Source: a virus. Taken from it: DNA of 26,466 bases. Below are positions 7,182-15,887 of the stretch, one piece after another. The position numbers and the translations under genes were made by a program. The number at the start of each line of letters is the position of its first letter. Position 1 is the first letter of the stretch. The stretch covers positions 1 to 26,466 of the IMG/VR virus record IMGVR_UViG_3300021197_000927. The stretch is one strand, 5' to 3'. The notes below the pieces were generated by a model that worked only from the letters and a program-made list of their open reading frames with translations, was not told where the DNA came from and did no database searches.

Positions 7182-9269
7182 CTAACCTAGTGGTCCAGTT
7201 CTACCTCTTGTGTGATAGGCTTCCTGAATAACATTTGTAATTGTATTTTTATTTTCTATTAAGAACTCAACACCCGATTGTGTGTCTACAGCATTCAGGT
7301 TAAAGTTAACAGTCAATGGACCTTCGGTACCAGCATTCATCATTTGTCTGGACTTTGCGTTACTGAATACACGAGAGTTGCCATTTGGCACGATTAACTC
7401 AGGACCATTTTCACCAACTATCGATGGTTTGTTTCCTGTTGCTAAACCACCACCAGCAAATCCTGGAATCATAAGACTTGAACCACCAGTTAATGCTGCC
7501 ATTAACGGCTTTACAATCATTGTTTGTATAATAACTTTCGCAATCATTTGGAATACCATTGCGGCTATACTTTTTAGTCCATCAAACGCAGATGTTACTC
7601 CTGAGAATACATTATAGAATGTGTCACCAATAGAACCAGCCATACTCTCAAAGCCTTGTTTAATACCCATTGCTGTGTTGGCTGCCATACCTAGTGCTGA
7701 GTTGGATTGTATACCGAAATGTTCCATCGCATTTGCTGACTCCATTAACGACATAGTACCATTGTTATACTGTGTGTTTATCATATCCATAAGGATACTA
7801 TTTTCTTGGCTCAAATCATTTGCGTCTGATAATGTTTTATTATAATCTTTCATAGACTTGGTTGCTCTTGTTACAGCCATTGGCTTCGCAACATTAAAGA
7901 TTGCTTCATTGCGACCAAAGTGTCTACTCATTAAATCTTGTTCTAATCTATCATATTCTCCGAGTGTCTCGTTAACGGCATCTCTGGTTTTCCCTACCAT
8001 ACCATCTCTTTGTATATCAAACCATCCTAGAATAGCATTCACCATATCTGGAATAATAGAGTTATCAACTGCTTCGTCTTTTCCTTTATTAAACCAACCT
8101 AAAACTCCTTGAACAGCATCTTTGGTTTTACTCACCATTCCACCAGTCATCTCATCAAACTTGCCAGTGACTTTATCAGCCATACCTTTAACTTTATCTG
8201 TTACTCCTGATGCCATCTCGGATACATTATCCTTAAAGTCTTTAATGGCTGTAATAGCACCTGTTATCTTTTCTACGATTGTTTCTATAACTTCTTTAAC
8301 TGTCTCAATCGCTGTCTTTAACTTAGGTAGTGCTGTCTCATATAAAGGCATCATAACATCAAAGACTTTGCCTAGAATATCAAATAGAGTACCAAGAATA
8401 GGAACAATAACATCTGTGAATAGAACACCAATAAACTCCCATAATGGTTGCATCTTTTCTAATGCGCCAGAGATTGTATCTATAATACCAGGCATTGCTT
8501 CTAATATATTTTCTGCTAAATCTGCCAGAACTGGCATCAATGGTGTTAGGGCGTCGGTGAATAACTGACCAAATGAGTTCTTCAATCTACCTACTGTGTC
8601 GTTGAATGCTTCAGCATTATTAGCGGCATCTAAATCAACGATATTGGAGTTCGCGGCTACATCATCTAGCGTTGCCTGTAAGTCTTCTGCTGATGTGTTT
8701 AACGAGGCGAACTGGGCGGCTATCTCAGGTCCTGCTTTACCACCGACAACTTTTGAGAACTCTTCAGTTGATATCGTGCCCGCATTTAGGGCATTCGTCA
8801 TAGCGATAAGTAATTCTGGACCTGTTTTTAATTCACCATTTGAGGTCTTAATACTTTCACCAAGTTTATCTGTTATCTTCTGAAAAGACTTCTGTCCTTC
8901 TGTACCTTGTTGTAATCTGGTACTTGTTTGTAATAGGGCTCTTTCATATGTTGCGGTATTAATACCCGCTTCATCCATCGCTTGACCTAATACTTGGAAT
9001 CCTTTGAATGCTTCGCCTGATGATGCGGCACCGGCGGCTCTGGCTGACTTAGCCAAAGCATCCATATCATTAATCTTATCACCAACAATCTTAACAGCAC
9101 CAAAGGCACCAGCGGCTACTGCCGCGGCACCTATGGCAGTTTTCATTCCGCCCCATTTACTATTGGTGTTTTTAACTTTGCCGTCTAACTTGTCAACATT
9201 GCCATTAATAGTTTTAATGGCACTAGAAGCCTGATCCGTTGCAGAAATTATTAAATTCATATCACTCAT
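7182..9269 (-). CDS. Tail tape measure protein
   Basis: A 695-aa protein. The N-terminal 1-60 has DQASSAIKTINGNVDKLDGK, typical of tape measures, then a hydrophobic alanine-rich segment near 45-65. Long helical parts (about 220-470) contain repeated hydrophobic stretches (LMPVLADLAENILEAMPGI, FIGVLFTDVIVPILGTLF) that may insert in the membrane during DNA entry. Near the C-terminus PSIVGENGPELIVP is a widely shared tape-measure ending. At roughly 0.15 nm per residue it predicts a tail of about 100 nm. Its start codon overlaps the stop of the frameshifted chaperone in ATGA. Confidence 0.93.
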   Translation of the reverse strand: MSDMNLIISATDQASSAIKTINGNVDKLDGKVKNTNSKWGGMKTAIGAAAVAAGAFGAVKIVGDKINDMDALAKSARAAGAASSGEAFKGFQVLGQAMDEAGINTATYERALLQTSTRLQQGTEGQKSFQKITDKLGESIKTSNGELKTGPELLIAMTNALNAGTISTEEFSKVVGGKAGPEIAAQFASLNTSAEDLQATLDDVAANSNIVDLDAANNAEAFNDTVGRLKNSFGQLFTDALTPLMPVLADLAENILEAMPGIIDTISGALEKMQPLWEFIGVLFTDVIVPILGTLFDILGKVFDVMMPLYETALPKLKTAIETVKEVIETIVEKITGAITAIKDFKDNVSEMASGVTDKVKGMADKVTGKFDEMTGGMVSKTKDAVQGVLGWFNKGKDEAVDNSIIPDMVNAILGWFDIQRDGMVGKTRDAVNETLGEYDRLEQDLMSRHFGRNEAIFNVAKPMAVTRATKSMKDYNKTLSDANDLSQENSILMDMINTQYNNGTMSLMESANAMEHFGIQSNSALGMAANTAMGIKQGFESMAGSIGDTFYNVFSGVTSAFDGLKSIAAMVFQMIAKVIIQTMIVKPLMAALTGGSSLMIPGFAGGGLATGNKPSIVGENGPELIVPNGNSRVFSNAKSRQMMNAGTEGPLTVNFNLNAVDTQSGVEFLIENKNTITNVIQEAYHTRGRTGPLG

Positions 9270-9747
9270 TGGCTTTCTCTCCTTATAATCTCAAAGTATG
9301 CTGACCAATACGCAACTTCAATTGCAGGCATCTGCATAATCTCTATAACAGTCTTCTTTAACTCGTGGGCTATGTGGAACAACACCAGCAAGTCCCTTTC
9401 GTCTGTTAACTTTTTACTGGGTCATCCGTTTCTAAATCGGAATCACCCATTGCTGTTACAATCTTAAGGATAATATTTGGGTCAACATCTCTCATTAATT
9501 CAGTTTTTTCAACTAACTTAAACATTTTCTGGCCTTTATCATCTAAGGCACGCATAATCATCATTTCGACGAGTGCTTCTGCTGACTTTCCCTTCTGTTG
9601 TAATTCTATCACCTTGCTTTGTTGAGCAAAGTTAAGACCGCTAATATTCCAATACACCACTGTACCCCATTCTGGTACATCTAGGTGTGCTTGTCCTTGG
9701 TTCGCAATCTCCTTAAAGTGTTCTTTGGCTGTGCTTAATACTGTCAT
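9266..9747 (-). CDS. Tail assembly chaperone, -1 frameshift product (GT-like)
   Basis: After the Lys codon AAA at 9414-9412 a -1 shift bypasses the TAA at 9408 and reads 48 more codons to a TGA at 9268-9266. This makes about 160 aa. The extension includes LLVLFHIAHELKK and AIEVAYWSAYFEIIRRE, the 'x-W-x-A-Y-F' ending typical of lambda T-type and HK97-type chaperone extensions. The -1 frame opens only after a TGA six codons before the zero-frame stop, so the shift window is very short and contains the AAAAA run. The extension stop overlaps the tape-measure start, as in lambda. The short form coats the tape measure; the long form is expected to recruit tail tube subunits. Confidence 0.85.
9406..9747 (-). 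CDS. Tail assembly chaperone, short form (G-like)
   Basis: A 113-aa protein between the gp10-like gene and the tape measure. It starts MTVLSTAKEHFKEIANQ, has a short beta portion (GTVVYWNISGLNFAQQSKVIELQQ) and ends in helices with an acidic tail (GDSDLETDDPVKS). This fits the alpha/beta architecture of phage tail assembly chaperones (TAC families). It is made in large excess over the frameshifted form in related phages. A good ribosome site (AGGAAG) precedes the ATG at 9747. Confidence 0.85.
   Translation of the reverse strand: MTVLSTAKEHFKEIANQGQAHLDVPEWGTVVYWNISGLNFAQQSKVIELQQKGKSAEALVEMMIMRALDDKGQKMFKLVEKTELMRDVDPNIILKIVTAMGDSDLETDDPVKS
9411..9415 (-). promoter_or_regulatory. Slippery A-run for -1 frameshift
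   Basis: On the minus strand the sequence GTAAAAAGTTAA holds five A residues two codons before the zero-frame stop. The P-site Lys tRNA on AAA can re-pair on AAA one base back. It is not a textbook X-XXY-YYZ heptamer, so the shift may lean on P-site slippage near the stop codon. Confidence 0.65.
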
Positions 9748-9749
9748 AG

Positions 9750-10091
9750 TTACTTCCTTCTTTTCTTCATTTTATATTTGTTGTCTCTTTTATTCTTTTC
9801 AATCACTTCTTTGGCTGGTTTAGTCATACCTTGGCCACCAAATTGCTTTGACCATCCATCTTCTAATCGTTGAATATAAGGGACACTGTTTTTAATAGTA
9901 GAACCTTTTTTGTTCTTCTTCAATCTCCACCCAGCCTGAGCAGTACCTTCATCATAAGGCGTATATCTTCTTAACGCCTGATAATAATCTGAACCCATCT
10001 CATCCGTCATCTTGGCGAGATGTTTTTTCAACTTCTCTTTCAAGTCTTTGGATCCTTCAAGTTTCATTTTAATGCTCATACTGGGCTTCAA
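9750..10091 (-). CDS. HK97 gp10-like head-tail or tail completion protein
   Basis: A 113-aa basic protein. RYTPYDEGTAQAGWR (about residues 42-56) and the later NSVPYIQRLEDGWSKQ are the conserved pair of motifs of the HK97 gp10-like family, which closes the head-tail junction. The lysine- and arginine-rich C-terminus (KYKMKKRRK) is normal for the family. Its position after the tail tube rather than before the tail terminator is a little unusual. The frame opens with TTG at 10091, but an ATG at 10079 (109 aa) is an equally plausible start and I cannot decide between them. Confidence 0.75.
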   Translation of the reverse strand: MKPSMSIKMKLEGSKDLKEKLKKHLAKMTDEMGSDYYQALRRYTPYDEGTAQAGWRLKKNKKGSTIKNSVPYIQRLEDGWSKQFGGQGMTKPAKEVIEKNKRDNKYKMKKRRK

Positions 10092-10102
10092 TCTTTTCTA
10101 TC

Positions 10103-10558
10103 TTAAGTCAACAATGAGTTGCCTTGAATAGTTACACTCATCTCGGCTAAACCATCGTGTGCCAATGAACGACTGATACCAGTTATGATACCTGTTCCGT
10201 TGTATGACTCGTGACCGTGTGAGTCTGAGTCATCTGCGTAGAACTCCCACTCATACGATGTTCCGATAGTGATGGCTTCAATTGTTGATGTTGCCACCAA
10301 AGTCTCACTAAAGTTTTCTACTTCAGCAGATGATGTTGCGTCATCATATGTTAAATAAACATCTGCTGTTGCAGTCCAAGTTTTGTGTGTTGTTTTATAA
10401 GAACGAGACCCGTTACTTGCCATGCTTGTGTCCTCGACAGTATCGATAGACTCATCCACTGACCAAGAGCGTAGGTTCGCAACAGTTTCGTATGAACTAC
10501 TGTCTGCAACCGCAATTCTAACCGCTCCGCCTGTTCCTGTTTTTGTTATATTAGCCAT
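10103..10558 (-). CDS. Major tail tube protein
   Basis: The ATG at 10558 is chosen because AGGAG lies 7 bp upstream, giving a 151-aa protein beginning MANITKTG. An in-frame ATG at 10573 includes the ribosome site itself. Motifs such as VANLRSWSVDESIDTVEDTSMAS and SRSYKTTHKTWTATADVYLTYDD match the beta-sandwich tail tube family, in which 'W-x-V-D-x-x-x-D-x-x-x-x-T-x-M' is common. The gene follows the terminator-like and 65-aa genes and precedes the chaperone, the expected order. It overlaps the preceding gene by 8 bp. Confidence 0.85.
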   Translation of the reverse strand: MANITKTGTGGAVRIAVADSSSYETVANLRSWSVDESIDTVEDTSMASNGSRSYKTTHKTWTATADVYLTYDDATSSAEVENFSETLVATSTIEAITIGTSYEWEFYADDSDSHGHESYNGTGIITGISRSLAHDGLAEMSVTIQGNSLLT

Positions 10559-10748
10559 TGTCATTCTCCTCATTTAGGTCTAATGTTGAATCTGTCTCTA
10601 CTTTCGCTTTAACAGACTTTTTCTCAGGCTTATCCTGAGATTTGTTTTCTACAAGTTCCCAACCATTTTTTAAGTGATAAGGGATATCTCTTGCAGGAAT
10701 ACGAGACATTAACTGTCCCAATGGTGTTATCATTTTAACATTTTTCAT
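10551..10748 (-). CDS. Small hypothetical protein between neck and tail tube genes
   Basis: A 65-aa protein. Residues 1-33 form a short motif (MITPLGQLMSRIPARDIPYHLKNGWELVE) similar to small 'x-G-W-x-L-V' phage structural proteins. The remainder is charged, lysine-rich then acidic, and probably disordered. Its ATG abuts the terminator-like gene's stop and its end overlaps the tail tube start, so it is co-translated with the morphogenesis genes. The function is unknown. Confidence 0.7.
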   Translation of the reverse strand: MKNVKMITPLGQLMSRIPARDIPYHLKNGWELVENKSQDKPEKKSVKAKVETDSTLDLNEENDNG

Positions 10749-11200
10749 TATGTTACTCCTCGTTTGAATATGTATTGGACTTCTACTTCTATTGTGAACT
10801 GACCATAAGGATGCTCTAAAGCACTACCCATAATCACTTCTTTAACTTGAGTGTCTTTTGCTTGTCCGCCTCTTGTTCTATCGGTATCCAGTTTTTCTTC
10901 AATGGCTTCTATTAAATTATTAATAGTTGTGTCTATCGCTTTGTCATTTGACTTTACGAAACATACTATCTCCACTGTCATCAAACCTTCTCTTATTATA
11001 CTAGAACCACCTGCCGTCAAATCGGTGCGACTTTCGTTTCCTGCTGTCACCACAATATGAGGGAAATTGGTTCTTGCTAATCCGTAGAACTCATCTTGCG
11101 TTCTAAACATAGGCTCCCGAGTTACAGAACCCATCTGTACCGTATTAATATCTTTTAACTTTAATATTATATCAGCAACGATGTTTTCTCTATAACTCAT
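10748..11200 (-). CDS. Tail terminator or tail-completion protein
   Basis: A 150-aa protein with REN-IVADIILKLKDINTVQMGSVTREP at the N-terminus, then FPHIVVTAGNES, a beta strand pair and a helical segment with LIEAIEEKLDTDRT. The order 'helix, V-x-x-G-x-V, x-FPxIxV' is the layout of the tail terminator and minor tail proteins (lambda U type). The position between the head-tail adaptor and the tail tube supports it. It overlaps the adaptor gene by ATGA at 11200-11197. Confidence 0.65.
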   Translation of the reverse strand: MSYRENIVADIILKLKDINTVQMGSVTREPMFRTQDEFYGLARTNFPHIVVTAGNESRTDLTAGGSSIIREGLMTVEIVCFVKSNDKAIDTTINNLIEAIEEKLDTDRTRGGQAKDTQVKEVIMGSALEHPYGQFTIEVEVQYIFKRGVT

Positions 11201-11607
11201 CTTGTTAATCTATCTATTTTGGTATAAGTCTTTTCACCATCTTCATAAGAAGCATCACCATCTGTGTCGTAATCAACGCCGGTTTCTAACTCCCTGCGCC
11301 AAGTTTCTTCATACCTATCACGGTAGAAAGATGACATTCCCATAAAGATATCTCCTTCTCGGAAACTACTTAAACGCGGAAGAATAAAGAAGGTTAACGC
11401 CGCATAGACAGTTGTTTCAGTCCACTGGGCATCTCGGAGTTTACTCTCATCAAAGTTAATTGGATGCTGTTCCCACCATTCAGCCTTTAACCGCTTTTTA
11501 ATCGTGTCTGTGGCACGAGTTAACTCGGTAGTGAAAGAAGCCACACCATGCTCAAATATATCAGGAACATAGTCGGTGATATCACTATCTGTTGCGTAAT
11601 TCGCCAT
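11197..11607 (-). CDS. Head-tail adaptor (gp6-like)
   Basis: A 136-aa, mostly helical protein beginning MANYATDSDITDYVPDIFEHG, which fits the common 'Y-A-T-x-x-D-I' opening of DNA-packaging adaptor or connector proteins. It sits right after the major capsid gene, the normal place of HK97 gp6-like adaptors. The aromatic run RDRYEETWRRELETGVDYDTDGD is typical of such proteins. A clear AGGAGAA site precedes the ATG. Confidence 0.7.
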   Translation of the reverse strand: MANYATDSDITDYVPDIFEHGVASFTTELTRATDTIKKRLKAEWWEQHPINFDESKLRDAQWTETTVYAALTFFILPRLSSFREGDIFMGMSSFYRDRYEETWRRELETGVDYDTDGDASYEDGEKTYTKIDRLTR

Positions 11608-11628
11608 ATCTTATTCTCCTTGTTTAAG

Positions 11629-11652
11629 GATATGAGGGCGAACCCTCATATC
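11629..11652 (-). terminator. Strong hairpin with UUCG loop after the capsid gene
   Basis: Bases 11629-11638 and 11643-11652 form a perfect 10-bp stem. Transcribed from the minus strand the loop reads UUCG, a very stable tetraloop. No U-tract follows, so it is more likely a partial terminator, mRNA stabiliser or processing signal separating abundant capsid mRNA from downstream genes. Confidence 0.65.
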
Positions 11653-11670
11653 TTATAGTCCTAAAGTGGA

Positions 11671-12486
11671 TTATGCTACATTAACTAGTTTAATACCACG
11701 AGTTGCGTCAACAACGCCAACACCTGCGTGTAGTGAAGCAACGATATCGTTACCTACTGCAGCCGCACGGCGCTGAACTTCTAAGTCAACACCCTTGAAC
11801 ATTGCGATGCGTAATGCATCCTTGCCAAAGATGAAACCTTTGTTAGCACCAGAAACATAGTGTGATGTAAACATCTGGACCCCACCAAGTAGACCTATAT
11901 AGCCACTTCTCAAACCTTCAGTCTGGAAATCACCACCAGCGTATGCTGCCGCACCTACATCTTTAAGTAGGTTTGCCGCTTCTGCTGGAGATAGGATACC
12001 AACTAATTGTCCCATTTCGCCTGTTCCGCGAACTTGAGCAACTGCGTCAATGATTGCGTTAACAGTCATTGGGTCAGCGTCTGTAGTTGATGCTGTTAAA
12101 CCACCCATTGCTGTTACACAGTCAGCGTCAAATGCCGCTTGGATGCTGTTACCAAGGACACGCCCTGTCTCTGATGGATCGATACCACCAAGGTCTCTCA
12201 TCGTGTGTCTACTTGCGTAGATGTTAGCATTAATAGTCACCATTGTGTCTGTTAATGTTTGCGATGTGAAATCCTCAGTTGTTGAATCCGGGTCTGTTGA
12301 TACGATTTTAGTCGCAGACGCTTCACCCATAACTGGAATCTGTGCTGTGAATGAACCATTAGGTAGTTGAACCGAAGGTATTAAAGAACCACCTAAGAAA
12401 AGGCTGTTCTCGTGCGCAGTGTAGACTGTCGCCGCTTTTGTGTTGACCATTAAACTTTCTAGGTCATATGCTGTGTTAAATGCCAT
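11671..12486 (-). CDS. Major capsid protein
   Basis: A 271-aa protein with a HK97-like pattern: an N-terminal arm (MAFNTAYDLESLMVNTKAATVYTA), the E-loop-like part near SVQLPNGSFTAQIPVMGEA, a spine helix around DPSETGRVLGNSIQAAFDAD, and an A-domain with GILSPAEAANLLKD and LLGGVQMFTS. The C-terminal ALRIAMFKGVDLEVQRR... and DIVASLHAGVGV are a typical end for capsids of this kind. It is preceded by the scaffold gene and a strong ribosome site. It is followed by a stable hairpin, consistent with high expression. Confidence 0.85.
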   Translation of the reverse strand: MAFNTAYDLESLMVNTKAATVYTAHENSLFLGGSLIPSVQLPNGSFTAQIPVMGEASATKIVSTDPDSTTEDFTSQTLTDTMVTINANIYASRHTMRDLGGIDPSETGRVLGNSIQAAFDADCVTAMGGLTASTTDADPMTVNAIIDAVAQVRGTGEMGQLVGILSPAEAANLLKDVGAAAYAGGDFQTEGLRSGYIGLLGGVQMFTSHYVSGANKGFIFGKDALRIAMFKGVDLEVQRRAAAVGNDIVASLHAGVGVVDATRGIKLVNVA

Positions 12487-12505
12487 TGCATTCTCCTCTA
12501 TTTAA

Positions 12506-13180
12506 TTAAATTGAACCAGACGCTTTCATTTTTTTATAAGCATCTCGGCCCTCTTGTTTTGTTAAATCTAATGATGATAAATCAACATCAGGCTTTGTGT
12601 TACTCTCCCCAACTGTTCCCATAGAACCAGCACCTTGTGGTCCTGCTCTTAGGAAATGCGGTGATGAATCCAAGAAATTATTAACTAAAGTATCGATAGT
12701 GACTGGTGTACCACCTTTTGTGTCATACATCACTTCGCCCTTATCTGACAGGACATGGACTTCACCTTCTTCCGAAAGTGTCACCCTATTTTGTAGCAGT
12801 TGAGCAACTTGCTCTGGAGAAATTGCGTTACGCCCAGTGGCCGCTTTTAATATTGCGCCCTCTATTTTCTCTTTATGCAGTTGACCTCGCATAGCCTCAA
12901 ATCGCTCCTCAAACTTTTGAGCCTGTTCTTGTAGAATAGTCTCAAATTCTCCTCTTGCTTTCTGTTCTTCAACTTTACTTTTTTCTTTTTCTTGCTTCAG
13001 CGTCCTATACTCATTAATGTTAATATCATCGTATTTGCTTTTCTGTTTTGCCAGACGAGCCTTAACAATGGCATCAACTTCTGTCTGAGTGAATGACCTT
13101 GTTTCTTCCTGATTTAATTCAATAGAAGCATCAGTTACTTCCGGTGTTTCCCCTACTTGTGTTTCATCTATAGTAGTCAT
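12506..13180 (-). CDS. Capsid scaffold protein
   Basis: A 224-aa highly charged protein. FTQTEVDAIVKARLAKQ near residues 30-46 is the widespread scaffold opening, followed by a coiled-coil helix of about 70 residues (LKQEKEKSKVEEQKARGEFETILQEQ...). The C-terminal half is glycine-, serine- and aspartate-rich and probably flexible. A near-perfect AAAGGAGG site lies 5 bp before the ATG. Position between portal and capsid is the normal one. No protease gene is seen nearby. Confidence 0.85.
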   Translation of the reverse strand: MTTIDETQVGETPEVTDASIELNQEETRSFTQTEVDAIVKARLAKQKSKYDDININEYRTLKQEKEKSKVEEQKARGEFETILQEQAQKFEERFEAMRGQLHKEKIEGAILKAATGRNAISPEQVAQLLQNRVTLSEEGEVHVLSDKGEVMYDTKGGTPVTIDTLVNNFLDSSPHFLRAGPQGAGSMGTVGESNTKPDVDLSSLDLTKQEGRDAYKKMKASGSI

Positions 13181-13244
13181 AGCATCCTCCTTTGGAGTGG
13201 TTAGTTATATTAATATTAAAGAGATAATTCTCTAACACTAATAT

Positions 13245-14633
13245 TTATACATCTTCAATTGTAGGTGGTCCAGAAGCATCTATTTCGTCAATAATTGCGT
13301 CTAAAACATCACCATTCTTAACAACTATCATCGCTATCTGCTTGGATAACTCTTTATCAAGTGTTTCACTTTGGATTCCCATCGCTCTAACTTGCTGATA
13401 ATTGGCTAAATCGTTATTTTCGTCTCTTAGGTCAAACTTTTTCTTATATTCAACTCTAAAGTCTTCATCTGCTTCAACTCCAGTCCATAACTGGAATAAA
13501 TCCCATATTTTATGTTCTAATCTTTCTAAACTATCTGCTTTATCACCCAATCTCGTGTTAAGCATACTAAATTCTGTTGCTAATGCCACGCCTGATTTAG
13601 CCACAGTCTTTTGACCGACCACAGCCTCCAAATGAGTCATCTTCATAATCATTGTTTGATGTTCTTTTAACACTTTAATAATGGAATCAATATTAGCACT
13701 TGATGGTTGTAGCAAATAAGGTTTCAACTCACCAGGCAGTGATGAATCCATCGTTAAGATAGACCCTGCTCCGGCAGATGCGTCTGTGTCGGCAGTTTTA
13801 ACAAGTGATGGGTGAGAACTAATCCTAATGGCTTGCTCTGCTTCCGACATCAAGTTAAAGATTGCTTGTTGTATTTTCGCAACATCAGCCAAATCACTGT
13901 TTCCGATTCCTCTTATATGACTTGGATTTGCTTTTAACATATTAAATGGAATAACACCAATCTCATTTGGCATCTCATCACCGACTAACAGAACATCATT
14001 TTCTTTATCAAATTCATAACGAGTGATTGTGTCTTTAGTCCATACTTGTACACATAGTTTATCTTCGTCTTCATACTCTTTATGCTTCAAGTAATCTAAT
14101 TCATACTTTCCGTAATTCCTAGAAAACTTCCAGTCTAATACATTTTCTGGAGATATCAACTGAGTATATGGTCTAATATCGTGTGCTATCTCTTGTTCTA
14201 ATGTTAATGTTGTCTCTGTGCGTGGTTTATCAACTAATACCCAGCAGTGACCGTATATCATTGCTAAACTATTTGCCTCTTTCATAAATTGGTCCAGGTC
14301 AGTCCCGTCTAGGTCGCAGTTGTCAATGAATGAATGGGTATACGGAAGATTTGCCATATTCCCTAAACTCCTAGTAGGTAGAGTCCTGAACAAGAACGCT
14401 CTGTAGGTATCGACAACAAGTTTACAACTATTTTCTAATGCTGTATACTCTAACCTTGACCCATATTGGTCTCCTGGTTGATGGCCTTCATTTATATACT
14501 TGCGGAGCATCTCTAACGAACTATTACGATAGTCAAATCCTCCATTAAATGATGCCCAAAAGTAACGCCACCTTGGTAGATGTTTTTTATACACTGGATG
14601 GACATCTTGTATAGTCTCTTTCGTTAAAGACAT
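13245..14633 (-). CDS. Portal protein (DUF4055-like)
   Basis: A 462-aa protein directly after the terminase large subunit. PVYKKHLPRWRYFWASFNGG, RLEYTALENSCKLVVDTYRAFLF and the later SDLADVAKIQQAIFNLMSEAEQAIR, then LEAVVGQKTVAKSGVALATEFSML are characteristic of the DUF4055 branch of portals. The 12 subunits form the DNA entry channel and connect terminase, head and tail. The stop at 13245 is followed by a 64-bp gap that holds a weak AGAGA/TCTCT hairpin and the scaffold ribosome site. Confidence 0.85.
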   Translation of the reverse strand: MSLTKETIQDVHPVYKKHLPRWRYFWASFNGGFDYRNSSLEMLRKYINEGHQPGDQYGSRLEYTALENSCKLVVDTYRAFLFRTLPTRSLGNMANLPYTHSFIDNCDLDGTDLDQFMKEANSLAMIYGHCWVLVDKPRTETTLTLEQEIAHDIRPYTQLISPENVLDWKFSRNYGKYELDYLKHKEYEDEDKLCVQVWTKDTITRYEFDKENDVLLVGDEMPNEIGVIPFNMLKANPSHIRGIGNSDLADVAKIQQAIFNLMSEAEQAIRISSHPSLVKTADTDASAGAGSILTMDSSLPGELKPYLLQPSSANIDSIIKVLKEHQTMIMKMTHLEAVVGQKTVAKSGVALATEFSMLNTRLGDKADSLERLEHKIWDLFQLWTGVEADEDFRVEYKKKFDLRDENNDLANYQQVRAMGIQSETLDKELSKQIAMIVVKNGDVLDAIIDEIDASGPPTIEDV

Positions 14634-14645
14634 ATCTTTTCTCCT

Positions 14646-15887
14646 TTAATACATCCCAAAGTTGTGTTGTTTTTGGGGGGTTATTTGTCTAGTCACTGGG
14701 AACATATAGTCTACTCCATATCCTAACGCATCAGGAAAGTGAGAGTAGTCTTCTCTTCCACTCGTGTCAGGTATAAGAGTTCCCTCTTTATAACTGAAAC
14801 GGATTAAACATTTAATTAACTGTTTACATTTTGGGCTAATAAATAATCTAACTTCGTCGTTACTATTTAACAATAATGAGTTAACGGAGTTAATCCTATC
14901 ACGCACCAAGGGATGCCTTGGTTTATATCTCACATCCCATCCCGCATTTTGTAATATAGAGATATCTGTTCTTCCGCCAGCACTCGTTTTACGCTGAACG
15001 CCAGCCGGATCCGGGAAACATACAACTTTTTGGGTTGGATATCTTCTTTTTATCTCCTGTACCATCTCGTCCGTATTGGAAGACCATAAACAGACTTCAT
15101 CAATAATATGAAGACCAGATGATGTTGGCACTGCCACTAATGTGGCCATTGGGGAAACATTAAAGTCGGTGAATACGAAGATAGACTTTAGTTTATCTGC
15201 TTCACCTGTCCATTCTTGGACATTGCGTTCTTTCTTAAATGAATAATATATAACAGATGTGGCTGACTCAAAAGAAGCGAGATATTCCTGAGCGAATGTG
15301 GAACTATCCATATCCCTCATCGCGGCATCAATCTCTTCTTGCGGGACATTGGATCCCTCCAAAGTCGTATACTGCCAAGCACCCCAATTATCATCGGTTG
15401 CTGCCATATCATACAAGTCCTTGAACCAGTTGCCGACACCTTTTGGAGTACCAAGAAACAATGCGTGTCCTGGTGGAGTTTCAGCAGATAATGACGGTCT
15501 TAATACTTCCGTCCATGCTTCTGGCTTTATATCAGCAACTTCATCAACGCAAATGAACGATGAACCCATACCCCTTAAGGAGTCAGGATTATCCGCGCCT
15601 CTTAGCATAATTGTGCTTCCGTTTCTCAAATATATCTCCAGTCTACTTTCATTTACTTTATCTATCCAGTTTAATTCTCTTAACTTGTTCTTTAACGGTC
15701 CCCATACAATATTGCGGCACATCTGGTAGGTTGGGGCCACATATAGGACCGACTTTCCAGGGTTTCTTGCGAACTTGGCTAGTTCTCTAATTGCGAGAAC
15801 TGACTTTCCAAATCTGCGTCCCGCACATAATACACGAAACCTTTTTTTTGACGATGCAACTTCGGCTTGATACTTCGTTAATGGCAT
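14646..15887 (-). CDS. terL: Terminase large subunit
   Basis: A 413-aa packaging motor. The ATPase part shows Walker A CAGRRFGKS (21-29), Walker B FICVDE (111-116) and the coupling motif GTPKG (146-150). The nuclease part shows the acidic residues D241 (VFTDFNVSP), D293 (FPDPAG) and D386 (HFPDALGYG), as expected for the RNase H-like fold. Length is typical of siphovirus-type enzymes. Its start is adjacent to the small subunit's end. Upstream and downstream genes complete a standard packaging-head cassette. Confidence 0.95.
   Translation of the reverse strand: MPLTKYQAEVASSKKRFRVLCAGRRFGKSVLAIRELAKFARNPGKSVLYVAPTYQMCRNIVWGPLKNKLRELNWIDKVNESRLEIYLRNGSTIMLRGADNPDSLRGMGSSFICVDEVADIKPEAWTEVLRPSLSAETPPGHALFLGTPKGVGNWFKDLYDMAATDDNWGAWQYTTLEGSNVPQEEIDAAMRDMDSSTFAQEYLASFESATSVIYYSFKKERNVQEWTGEADKLKSIFVFTDFNVSPMATLVAVPTSSGLHIIDEVCLWSSNTDEMVQEIKRRYPTQKVVCFPDPAGVQRKTSAGGRTDISILQNAGWDVRYKPRHPLVRDRINSVNSLLLNSNDEVRLFISPKCKQLIKCLIRFSYKEGTLIPDTSGREDYSHFPDALGYGVDYMFPVTRQITPQKQHNFGMY

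Noticed and set aside
7282-9234. Several plus-strand ORFs over the tape measure gene
   Set aside because: Antisense shadows with hydrophobic, low-complexity translations. All supported genes run on the minus strand.
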